64,000 nucleotides of DNA from Carcinoscorpius rotundicauda (taxonomy: Eukaryota > Arthropoda > Merostomata > Xiphosura > Limulidae), in contig CM022394.1 of assembly GCA_011833715.1 (NCBI GenBank), positions 98,252,753 through 98,316,752 of the forward strand. The letters run 5' to 3'. Below, piece by piece: positions 38,877-50,700 of the stretch (its first letter is position 1; each line of letters opens with the position of its first letter). Below the pieces are notes generated by a model. The model ran no database searches. It had not been told where the DNA came from and saw only the letters and a program-made list of their open reading frames with translations. The position numbers were made by a program, and so were the translations under genes.

Positions 38877-40399
38877 TATGCCAATGAACAAAAAGAGAAA
38901 ATATGCATTTTGCGTTGTTAAACTCAACCACTTATTTGAGTAGAGCTTTAAAAGATGACAATAAGAAAAGAGAAAATAAAAATAATAAACGTTTTTAGCA
39001 TTTAATAGGAAAAATGTGAACACTATGAAAATAGCCTAAATACTAGCAGATCAAAAGTTTAAGACCATACTAAAACGAAGCGTTAATCGGTAAACACGTA
39101 ACGAAATTTAGTCATTCGTATTCAAACATTACCGTTATCAACATCTCCCACTGATATCTCCTGTGTTACATTTGGTAAAAACATGACAAAGGCTAAAATG
39201 TTGGCAGTGTTTGAAAGTGGCAGAATTGTCGAGCTGCAAAAGCAAGATCTCTCTTAACGTGCCATTGCTGGTGAGATTGGGCGAAGTAAAACTGCTGTTG
39301 CACATTTCTTAAAAGACCCTGAGGGATACAGAACGAGATTTTCAAGTGGTTGGTCCAAGGAAATTTCGCCGGCGTTGAACAGGAGGATTCGACTAGTTGT
39401 CTAGCAAGACACCAGCGGATCGTCGAACCAGATTAAGGCCCTTACGGACGCAGAATGCAGCTCAAGAACAATAAGATGGCATCTACGAGAGAAAGGCTTT
39501 AAAAACCGTAAACGTCTTCAAAGACCACGCCTCCTTCCACACCACGAAACAGCTTGGCTAAACTTTGCTGAGAAGCACCAAACATGGGACATAGAAAAAT
39601 GGACGAAGATTTTGTTCTCTGATGAGAAAGAATTTAACTTGGATGGTCCAAATGGCTTCTAACGTTACTGACACGATAAGGATATCCAACCGGAGACATT
39701 TTCCACACGACACAGTGGAGGAGGTTACATCATGATCTGGAATGCTTTCTATTTCCATGGAACAATGAAGATTCAGGTTATACAGGGGCGTCAAATAGCA
39801 GATGGCTGCATTGGCATGTTGCATAGAGCATCCTTTTTGACTGAAGGCCTTCGTTTGTGTGGAAATGATTGGATCTTTCAGCAGGACAATGCTCGCAGGA
39901 AAAGGACTTTTTCATGACGAATAATGCGATTCTTTTGGACCATCCAGCGTATTCGCCTGAACTGAATCCCATTGAAAATGTTTAAGTGAATGGCAAGGGA
40001 AGTCTATAGAAATGGACGTCAATTCTAAATAGTGCATGATCTTCGTAAAGCCATCTTTACCACTTGGAATAACGTTCCAGCCAGCCTTTTGCAAACACTT
40101 TATCGACCATGCTAAATCGAATGTTTGCAGTTATTTGGAATGACCGTGCAACTCACTACTGAGACTTCTTGTTGGCATTTCCTTTCTCGTTTAGGTCTTC
40201 TTTTTGGTACGGTCTTGAACTTTTGACCAGCTAGTATTTAAGCAAATTTCATAGTGTTCACATTTTCCCTTTTAAATGTTTTTTTTCCTCTTTTCTTAAT
40301 TTCATTTTTCGAAGCTCTACTCAAATAAGTTGTTGAGTTGAACAACGCAAAATGCATATTTTTTTATGTTCATTGGTCTTAAGATTTTGTCCAGCATTG
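38877..40399 (+). mobile_element. Tc1-like DNA transposon with long inverted repeats, dead
   Basis: Right end is ...CCAGCATTG followed by TA. Inverted repeats of about 180-200 bp hold two direct-repeat-like sites each: an outer one (TGGCCAAAATCTTAAG) and an inner one (GATCAAAAGTTTAAGACC at 39049, complement at 40209). This is the IR/DR layout known from Sleeping Beauty-type elements. The left outermost site is missing because the foldback abuts it. A ruined transposase lies inside. GC content is higher than in the flanks. Confidence 0.85.
39183..40140 (+). pseudogene. Tc1-like transposase pseudogene
   Basis: Begins MTKAKMLAVFESGRIVEL from the ATG at 39183. Helix-turn-helix remnants follow (AGEIGRSKTAVAHFLKDPEG; TDAECSSRTIRWHLREKGF), then the DDE domain: LFSDEKEFNLDGPNG (first Asp), FQQDNA (second Asp), and SPELNPIENV (Glu) in a shifted frame. 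Stops occur early (near 39256), in the middle (near 39660) and after ENV, with at least one frameshift, so it cannot make transposase. Full-length relatives are about 340 residues. Confidence 0.85.
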
Positions 40400-40401
40400 T
40401 A

Positions 40402-40879
40402 CATACGTCTCGACTATGTTTTTGTAATTTACAGTTGATTTTTGTTATAAAGAGCCATAAAAATATGAGTAATGTTAATTGTAGACTATTAGAGTTGGGC
40501 TTTTTAGTGTGCGTGTATTTAAAATGTCAAAAAAGGAAACAACAAGAAAATTAGAATAGTAACTGTTCACATCAACATTCCTTATTTAAAACGCAGAGTA
40601 AATATTTCCGAATATAAAAATAATATACACATCCCCTTACGTTAATTCTTTCTCAGCGGCAAGTTCGAAAGCTGATAAGCATAGTTAATAGAAGGTATCT
40701 TATGTATCTGTTTTTAACAACGTATAAATCAAGTTTGCCGTAATTTTATCACTTTCTTATTTTATTATAAGAAACATAACATCAATACCATAAAATAAAT
40801 TTTATATTTAGTTTAAGAAGTAAATTTTCATTCATTTTTGGCGTCATAATTTTGCTTATCGTAAACGACTACGAAAAAC
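40402..40879 (+). promoter_or_regulatory. Region upstream of SKA2
   Basis: The 480 bp between the Tc1-like element and the SKA2 start must hold the SKA2 5' UTR and probably its core promoter, unless a non-coding exon lies farther left. I see no convincing TATA box, initiator or CpG cluster in this AT-rich stretch. The placement is by position only. Confidence 0.3.
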
Positions 40880-43800
40880 ATGGAAGCCACAGTGGAGAAG
40901 TTGGAAGCATTAGTAAGAAACTACGATAAATCTTTATTAAATAATATATTTAAATAGTTTAAATTGAAATTCACGTTAAAACGCATACGAAGTACGTTTC
41001 CTTACTTAACAAGTGTTTATTACTATATTTTAATAAAATTTAGTTATTAACATTACACGTAGAAGTCCGTATTACTGTTATAAGTATTAGTTATTACTAT
41101 TACCATTAATTATAATTGTGTTATTGTTATTAATAATAACAGAAATAATTATTACCTTAGTAGTACAATTGCCACTATATTAAACAATGGGCTTTAACTT
41201 ATAAAATAACATTGAGACTACTTTGGTACTGGTAAGCCTAACTATTTACATTTTGAAGCCAAATGTTATGATTACTTTTATATTTTTATTAGGCTGGATA
41301 AGGCTGATTCTAAACTTCCTAAGTTTTAATATTGTGAATGACTAGAGTTTAAAAAACTGCAATTCCTCCCCTCATAAATAATGACAGTATGATAGATCTG
41401 AAACTGTAACAGTTACACTTTACGAAATAATCCGATGTTTATTACACAACATTTAAAAACTACGAACAAACGTATAAGCTTGTGTATATAAAAATAACTG
41501 AATTAAAAATATATCGGAGTTTTCTTGAATGGTGAACCAACTAAAAATGGTGTTTAATTTTGTTTCTCAAGACTAGGAAGTCTTCAAAGTTTGGTTCCCA
41601 CAGCTGCCTAGTGACAGTTTAGGTTAATAAAATGTAGCAGAAGGGAAGGAAAGACTGTAACATGTGATATGTATTTAGTAATAATAGTGAAATTAATTTA
41701 ACACTGGTTACAGCTAGATTTCTATATTATGAATATCAAGTTATTAATATTATTGTACACATAATATTAGGTTGTAAGTTTCAGTATTAATTTAATATTT
41801 TTTATTATGAAAAATTTGGTAATTAATAAGTTTATAAAACATCTAACCCCTTTATTGTCATCACAGATAATATTTAACAGGGTGTAACATTTTTAAGTAA
41901 AAAACTCAAGAAGTCTTTATTTTAGTTTGCTGGAGATGGAAATTTGGGAATAACTACTGAAAGTCTACAGTCCAATTGATATTTTTGTTACCCCTAATTA
42001 TTTAAAAAAATATTAAGGTATTTTTTTAAGTACATTTTTGAGAAAGTTTCACCCAGCTGTTGGTAATGTATTTCTAATTAATAGTGTATAGTGTACTTTT
42101 CCTTTTATTGCAAATACATATATATATTGGTTTGCAGTCAACAGTTTATAATTTACTTTTCATTTTAGTGTGTGTGCATATATATGTTTGTTGTCAACAG
42201 TTTATAACTTTTTCTTTTGTGCATAGTTCAACAAAGCCGATTCAGATTTGAACTTTATTGAGTGTAAACTGGAGAATGAACTCGCCAAGATTACAGACAA
42301 CAAGGAGGTAAGTTTGTTTTGAATATAAATGTTGTTAGTAATTTTATAACAAATTATCTTCTGTTAGAACTACTTATAGACAAATTATACAAGTTTTTTG
42401 TCACAATAATTTATGTAGATACTCATGATTACACTGTGTTTACTTGCACATTATAAATCTTACTTGCACATGGTATTGCTGTTGAATGTTACTGTAGGTG
42501 TGAGATGTGGTGTTACGGGTGATGACATGTTCATCCCATAACTATATAAACAAAACATGAAATTAAAAAAGTTAACAATGAAGTTATGATTGAAGGAAGT
42601 GACACAACATTTTGTGTTTTGAACAATGCTATTCCTCCAACAAAATGATATAGAAAAAAAGAATGTGACATTTAAAAAAAATCAGCTTTTAGTGTTCTCT
42701 CTTGAGGTGTAAACTTTTGCACAGGAGCAAAATGAGTCCAGCAGTTGACTTCAAAACTAACATGAAGCAAATTTAGAGTAACACTCTAATTTAAACCTTG
42801 AAGGTTACATTTACAAATGAAGTACAGCATCTGAACTCATAAAACATTACAGTGAAGTTGAACATATCTCCTGTTACTATTGTCAAAATAATAAAGAAAG
42901 ATTTGAAGCCATATCTTGAAATAATTTGCTGTTTTCTTGTGAGGGCATCTGACAAAATTGGAATTGCATCTATCCTATTTGATTACACAATCAAGTTTTC
43001 AGCTTAAAATGAGGTTTGAAATGGACATCTACCTATGGTGGAAGATCTGTTGAAAGTTTATGGTAAATTACTATGTTGAACAGTAACCACCTTCGTCATT
43101 ATTGTGTTGGATAGTCGTGTGTGATGACAGTGACCACCATCATGATGACTGTGTTGGACAGGGGTATGTAATGACAGTGACCCTAATTGATGATGGAGGA
43201 TACAATTTAAAGGGCAGCACAGAACCTGGAACATTATTATAATAAAATATTATCTTTCAGTATATACATCTTTATCACTTTATTTTTGTGAAGAGGGCAT
43301 ATGTAGAGAGACAACTATTCATAAGGTGGTGTGTATGTAATTCTAGGTTGGTTGATGGTTTATATTATATTTTACATATATACTTAATTCTCATGTTTAT
43401 CTTATTTTTTTTATAAAATTTAAAACTTCTTGGAGACATTGGTGAGTTTCAATTAAATTTCTGGGTTTGTGATTAGAACATCAGTATTAACATAGAAATC
43501 TTGAATTATCTGTGTTTTGGACAGGGAATATCTGTGGTAGTTCTAGTTATTACACTGTTTCTTTCCAGCAATTTCACTTGGTTATTTCTAGCTAAGTTGG
43601 TACAGTATGAGGTTAAGATGTCTTGGGATAAAGTAATTTTGCATGTTAGAGATGCAAAATATATAAACCACCATAGAATATTAAATAAGTTATTTAGTCC
43701 ATCAGTTGGTGGTTGATAGAGAGATTTATTGAAAGAAACTTTGTAATTGAAGAGCTGCAGTAATTCATTTTATTTGCCTTAAATAACTGTTAATATTTTT

Positions 43801-45444
43801 TATGAAGAGAAGGCCATTAGAATGATTCTTGCTTTAAAATATGCGAATGTGCTGACACTACACTGGAAAGATCTGAAACGGTAACTTCAAATATGTCATC
43901 ATTAGAAGTTCCACTTCTACAGTGATAGTCATTAGTGTCATATTAGACTGTGTATTGCTTATTACTCAGTTGCTCATGTACAATTAGAAGAATATTTGAA
44001 TCTGTCAGAGAAGTCTTCTATGACTAAGATGTTTCTAATAATCATGTACTGTTTACATAGCACACATTAAAGAATTTTTATCAAATACACTTACAGCAGA
44101 AATTCCTTTGGAACATTTTTGTTTGTTGATATTATAAAACAAATGTGAAACTGTCTTCTCTGGATAACTTCTTTCCTGTAAAGGATATGTCTGTTAATTC
44201 TACATATACAGGATAGTTTAAACATGATACAGATATCTTAAATACATCATCATTTTAAAGTAACTGCTGTCTTAACTGTAGTGTTTGTGTACTCGTGTAA
44301 CTGCTGTCTGAATAACTGAAGTAATGTAAAAAGTGACTTTGTAATCATTCTACTGAAGACAAGCAACATGAAAAATTTTTACCATAGGTTTGTGCATTGA
44401 TAAAATGTAAGATAGTAAAACGTCTAAAATGAAATAGTATCATAAATGAAAATATTAGTTTATTTTGTTCTTATTTCAACTAATTCATGTCTTGTAGCCT
44501 AATCCTGTCAAGATGATATACAACATTCAGGAAATCAAAAAAGAATTTTCAACTTTAGTAAAAGAGATCCGTGAAACAGAAATTAAACAAATGGTAAATC
44601 TGACTTATCTCTTTATTTTTATGTATTATAAAAGAGGTTAGTCTTTTTGTAACTTGATCAACATGTTCTACAAAACAAACATTAGTCTCTCACTAGGTTT
44701 TTGTTATTAGTTGTGGGTTAAAATATTTACTTTGAGAAAACATGAAAGTTTAGACTTTTTATACTCATCATGATTAAAGAAAGGTTTCCTTCAATATTTA
44801 CGTGGACTTCTAATTTCATCATTCTCTTGTATCGTGTGTAAAATGAAGAAACCTGTTTTAAAAGTACTGTAATTTTTGTCTTAGATTAGATACGTCAATG
44901 TTTAAAATAAATTAAAAACCTGTTTCTGAATACTATACTTGTTGTCTCAGAGTAGATATGGCTTTGTTTCAAATGAATTAGAAACCTGTTTCTAACTGCT
45001 AGTTGTCTCAGATTAGATACAGCCATGTGTAAAATGAATTAGAAACCTGTTTCTAACTGCTAGTTGTCTCAGATTAGATACAGCCATGTGTAAAATGAAT
45101 TGAAAATCTATTTTCTAAATACCATACTTGTTGGCTCAGATTAGAAACCTATTTTTATATACTGTGATTGTTGGCTCAGATTAGACCTGGCAATCTATAA
45201 AAGAGTTAGATGTCTGTTTTTAAGTGTGTTTTTACAATATAATTAGAACATTATGTGTACTTGGTTTCATAACTCTGTTTTTCTATGTATACAAATATTG
45301 AAATTTAAAAAAGTTGACATCAAATTCATTATTTTTTTTGTTTAGGAAGCTATACAAAGTCTTCAGGAACATCTGAAGTCTGTGTGTGAGAAACTTGGGA
45401 CAGTCCAACAGAAATCAATAATGGAGGAAGGTTTTCCATCGTAA
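40880..45444 (+). CDS. SKA2: SKA2, spindle and kinetochore-associated protein 2
   Basis: Small coiled-coil subunit that with SKA1 and SKA3 forms the Ska complex, which couples kinetochores to spindle microtubules in mitosis. Four exons: 40880-40912, 42227-42307, 44498-44593, 45346-45444. All introns are GT-AG in phase 0, giving 102 residues and a TAA stop. The N-terminus MEATVEKLEAL, then FNKADSDLNFIECKLE, follows the human SKA2 start closely (MEAEVDKLE and KAESDLDYI from memory). Next come the NPVKMIYNIQEIKKEF block and a helical C-terminus, VREI-type heptads consistent with coiled coil. The start codon is in good context (A at -3, G at +4). The protein is shorter than human SKA2 (about 121 aa), mainly at the C-terminus. 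Transcribed in the same direction as NAA25 and convergent with CLUH. Confidence 0.93.
42308..44497 (+). other. SKA2 intron 2, nothing firm
   Basis: A 2.2-kb AT-rich intron. Two loose ~50-bp copies with GTGTTGGA and ATGACAGTGACC lie at 43080-43190. No exon, transposon or RNA gene recognised. Confidence 0.5.
44877..45225. repeat. 61-bp minisatellite in SKA2 intron 3
   Basis: About five copies of a unit with TTGTCTCAGATTAGATACAG, CCATGTGTAAAATGAATTAG and AAACCTGTTTCTAACTGC. The two middle copies are essentially identical; outer copies diverge. It ends about 120 bp before the last SKA2 exon. Confidence 0.85.
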
Positions 45445-47754
45445 AAAAAAAACAACCTAAACTGTGTGCAGATTATATATTGGTTAAGTCTTCAGTGTAT
45501 TTATGATTGCATTAAAAATAGCTTGTTCATAAAGTATTATGGTAGTTTTAAACAAGATAAATTCCCTCCATGACGTAACTCATTGAAAATACACACGTCT
45601 GTTTCCTTCAGCTTCATGTTTTCTATTCTATTAGTAGAATTAAAGTATAAACATTACTTTTCAAATTGTGTTTAATATAAAAAATATATGGTAGAAATTA
45701 ATTTTTACCAATTATTATAAAAGACAGAACATTAACATTCTGAGAGAGAGTACTGCCAATATAAATTAGACTATATGTGCTGTTTGCAAAGGAATATTGT
45801 ACAATAAGTACCAATACCAACTGAGAATTTCTACTGACACAGGTATTTATTGTATGTAGCATTGTTTTGTGCATCTAACATAGAAAGAAGTGACAAAATA
45901 TTTTGGTTTGATGTCTTTCATTGAATAGAAGAGACACTCTTGATGACAGCCAAGTTCAGACAATGTTTAATGTTGTTTAGTTTACAGATCTTTTTGTTAT
46001 CTAGTAATGTTTTCTGGCTTCTTTAAAACCATTTCATTTTGTGGTTAACAACCTCATGAAACAAAATGATTCAGTTTAATGTTGTTTCTAGAAGTCCCAT
46101 TTGGGTCATCCAGTCATCCCCATGAGAACAATGAACTATACCTTTTCTTATAGTTTATGGCTACTGTACTAGTTTAGTGTGGGTTGTTTTTTAGTGCTAT
46201 TAAAAGAGCTACAGTAGGAACTGTGCTAATATTTTTTATTATTCTTTTCTTTGAACTATTGTTATAAATTGTAATAGATTTATTATAATTAAAAACAATA
46301 CCAAATATTCTGCTATTCTCATTATAATATTAAAATAAGCTTATTTAGTAATGGTAACTGAAAACTTCTAAACATCTAGAAACGTACGAGTCCAATATAT
46401 ATTTATCACAATGTAATGAAGAACCATGACAATAGTACACTGCAGAAGAAGCAATAGTGAAAGTAACATATATGAGGCCAGCCTTCATCTAGTAGGACAG
46501 ACACCACAGTGTTCCATGGAATGGTGAGAGAGTTGTAGGATATGCTAATGTAATCTAAACTATTTCCCATATTTTTGAAAATTTAATTGTACTAAGAAAA
46601 TGTTTGTTTTATAGGTGATGTCTTCCATTATCTCAACTACTGGCTACATATTAAGACCTCATAAGGGACTAATGGTTTGATAGAATAGTAAAGGAAACTT
46701 AATCTCACTGCTTTAACAGATGTTTGCGTTACAAGTCCTTTCCATGGTTCAGCTGATTCTGGTTTTTTAAATCTCTGAATTTAATATTTTTATTTCTAAT
46801 TGGTAAAATATGTCTATAAAGTTTTTTTATAACATGAGTGTAATAGTAAACATTTCCTTGTTTGTGATTCTTACTTATTGGTGTACAAATAGTGTGTTCA
46901 GCTCCAGGTTTTACATGTATTGTAATTGTTGGTCATACATTGACATCTACCTGCAATGTCCTACATTATAATCAAACAAAACTTGGTAAAAATCTGACTT
47001 TTCAATATTGTCATGAAATGTAACAGAGTAGCAAGCACCAGTTTCTAGTGTGTTATATTTTACACTTTACCTAATCTTAAAATAATTATTGCAAGAAAGG
47101 CTAAACAATCCAAGATTCAAATAATCTATGAAGTGAACAGTAGGAATTGAAGAGTGAGCAAATTTCTGTGTAATCCACACAATTGTACATCTCATTTGAG
47201 AAGTTACTGATACCAGCACATGTTAACCTGTATCACTGCTAATATTTAATGTTTATTTATACTTTATTATGTGTCCTCCAAGGAGTTTAGGGAAATCTTC
47301 TGTGTAACTACTTCCCAACAATTCTGGGTTATTATTGTAACACACAACTTTCACTGGATGGTGGATTTCTCTAATGCCAACAACCTTGTCTCAGAGCAGA
47401 GAAAAACAGATTTATATTAATTTATTAATAAAACTAACTTTATACCTTTTGTACTTTTGCAGCTTATCCATAAAAAGAGGTCCTTATGTACCAATGAACC
47501 TAGAAGTTCTTGGTAAATTCATTTGGAAAAAAAATAAAAGCCTTGTAGGTAAGTTTGAGAGAGCACTATACCAATGATTCCTCCCCCCACTTAAAGCATT
47601 TATATTGTACATCCAAGAGAACTGAACATCAAGTCTTTGACAGGTGACAGCATTTACAATAACTAATGATTCCAACAAACCCTCCTTGGTGTCAACATCA
47701 CCAGACATTCCTTTAGGTTGAAATAAAAGACGTCCTTCTAACATCATGTTTCAA
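45445..47754. other. SKA2-CLUH tail-to-tail interval
   Basis: 2.3 kb between the two stop codons, holding both 3' UTRs. I see no gene, repeat family or RNA. TTTATT (AATAAA on the minus strand) occurs near 47421 and 47252, candidates for CLUH 3' ends, but the hexamer is frequent by chance here. Confidence 0.5.
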
Positions 47755-50700
47755 TCATCTACTGGCAGTGTCTTTTTTATCAGTTTTTGTAACATCAGAA
47801 GTGCTATCATTTACCACTTTGTTTGTTGGTGTGTCTTTCTGTTGTTGTCTTTCAGTTTCAGCTCTGAATTTCTCCAGATCTTGTTGACTGTAAACATGTA
47901 GTTACAGGTTATTAACTAGTGATATATTTATAATCATTAACACTTTGTTTTCACTAGAAATCAATAACTAATGCTTAACACACAAGATTATTCTAAAAAG
48001 AAATGAGGGTAGTAAAACTAATAAATATTTGTATAGAATTTATACCTGATGTTGAATAGTTACTAGAGAGTTACTTGAAGTGCAAGCATTTAGGAAACAA
48101 ACCTGAGTTACGGTTACAAGAAAAGCAGTGAGTAAAACCTGTGTAACTTACCTGATATGAACAAAGAGTATACCATTTATGATGTTAAGCATACCAAGGA
48201 CATTACTCATGGAAGGGGGCTGGATCTGAAATCAATAATGGATGATTGTCAGAAAATGACCTCCAAAACCTGTATCCATCTCTTACTACTAATAGTTGTT
48301 CTGTGAACTAGAATAAATCAAGGTGTACCATCACCTGAATTGGTGGTAACGTAGCTCCAGGTTTACCCATGTAAACCTCGTTCATCTTCCTCTGTAGGAC
48401 AACTGCTTGCTGAGTAAGGTGTCGTAAACATTCTGAGCTCTCTCTTGTCTTCTCGTGGTCTTCTCCAAACTGGAAAATAAATTAGTGCAAGAAAAGACTC
48501 GTCTTATAGTAGGAACTATAAAATGTTTATTCTTACAAAAAGTGTAAAGCAATAAAAGTAATGTGTCTTATCTGAACTGTTAGAGTATCTAGCTGCTGAA
48601 ATAATACATCACTGTCAGTAGGAATGTAACAACTGTACCACTGAATAGTTACTTAAAAAAACTTAACACCTACTTGTGTTTTGTATATTGAAAATGTCTC
48701 CTTTTCACTTTGGAGAGCAGCACGAAAGTCTCCCATGCAAGATTGTGTGCGTGCCACAAGATGGTAACTAATGGCCACTTTTAGACTTTTGTTCCCGTAA
48801 TACCTGTAGTCACAAATCAGATGCACACGAGTACTACACGACCTTAAGTGAATGGCTTTAAAAACTAACTTTGTAATAAACTTATGTACAGTCTGGGATG
48901 TTATTGGTTTGCTTTCCTGAAAGAAATGTGGCAATGATACTGTCAAGTGTCACCATGTAAAGTTAGACACATCAAGATCTCCAAGGAATGTGTAATTACT
49001 ACTAAAGACTGTTAGTTGTTGTTTAGAAGTGCCCTTTAACAAGTAAGGAATATGGTACATATCATAAATACATTTTTAATAATTACTAAATAAATTGATA
49101 TTTTATCAGTATGCATGGTCTAACCACCTATCTTTCATAATCAGTTTAACTCAAACTAATAATTTTATTAATCCAACATTACTTACTTGCGGTTAAGTTT
49201 TAATGCATGTTGTAGAAAGCGTAATGAGAGGTCATACTCTTCAACTGCATGAAGGACAAGTCCAATGTTGCTCTAAAATGAAATAATGTTCACTGTCATA
49301 GAAAGTTTCACAGGATTTTACTAAAATTGTGAGGACCAGTCTTTGAATCATGGGGCATGTATGGTAATCCATCCCTTATGGTTCAACAACTGTTTCTCAT
49401 ATTTTGTTGTCAACAAGATGCTTATATATAAGTGTGAAAGTTTAAAAACAATAAAAACTAGAGTTTCAAATTTCAATTTAAACTATGCTCACTGTAATAA
49501 GGGTATAAAAGTTACAAAGAGGAAACTAGAATTAGTAACTAATTCAGCAACTTTGCAAGTCCAAAAGGGCTACATAAACACCTTCAAAAAGCTGAGTAAA
49601 GCTAAACCTAAAGAACTGTTTATTACAAAAACCTATTTAACCAGGTACAACTATAAGGTCATTGGTTTGGCCACATTTAGAGTACTGTGTTAAGCCCTAC
49701 GGTCCTTACCTCACAAGAAACATTGAATTGTTGATAATGGTTCAGAGGAGGACCACTAGAACTGAAAAGTTAAGGAAACAAGTTTGGGGTATTTAGGGTG
49801 GTCATCTTATATCAATTATGAGAATGACAAGAGTTGCATTCAGCTAAGACAGCTTTGTTTTTCTAACAGAGTGGTCGGACTTGTGATTGAATACCTTCAG
49901 GAAGTGTTGATAAGTGGTTATCAACGTTTTTGAATTCAGGGAACTTTTCTTGCATCAAATTTGTGTGACACAACCCTTTATTACAAAAAACATTATTGCC
50001 AAACAGAAAATGTATATTTAATGCAGCTATGTACTCACCTACATCCATGCAAATCATGAAAACATTTTCAAGCCAGTTATTTGAGCCCATAATGAAAAAC
50101 ATGTTCTTTCAAGTAAAGGTTTACCTGATTTAAGCACCTGTTTGTATATAGTTTTTCTCACTAATTTAAAACAATGCAGGGACTTATTATCTTGTGTCAT
50201 AATGAAATCTGCTATGATATAATTTTAGTTGAGAGGATACCCTAAGTGGATCAAAAAGTTTCCTGTTGTTCTCAACTATTATGTTAACTAATGGAGCATC
50301 ATGCATTGTTTGTAATCTGGAGTTATTCTTCTGTTTCTACACTGAATATGGTAAAGCCAACAGATAACTTGTTGGAGACACTAATATAAAAAAAAAATAA
50401 ATTTAGAAATTTTAAAGCCTAACTAGCAGTTTTTACATTAAAGAATATGGTGGACCATAAGCAAATTTTTACACAATTTACTTGAAATATTGACAAGGAA
50501 ATTCTGAAACTCAGCTTTATAGGGATTGTGAGGATCATTAAAATGTTTCCTTTGATCATATCAATACAAAAATTTCAACTTTAAAGGGCATCACAAGTGA
50601 AAAAAACAAGAGAGACTTGGATATTTAGTGGCTCAGCCACTCTATGCAATTTCTATGAAAATCAAATGATCAGCAAAGCCAAACCACTCCTAGTGTTTGA

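Noticed and set aside
40913..42226. Possible microRNA in SKA2 intron 1, as vertebrate SKA2 hosts miR-301a and miR-454
   Set aside because: I found no matching seed or convincing hairpin in this intron by eye. A folding scan with small-RNA data would be needed.
49343..49693. 116-codon plus-strand frame in a CLUH intron
   Set aside because: Its end overlaps the LINE relic in a different frame. The rest has no recognisable domain.
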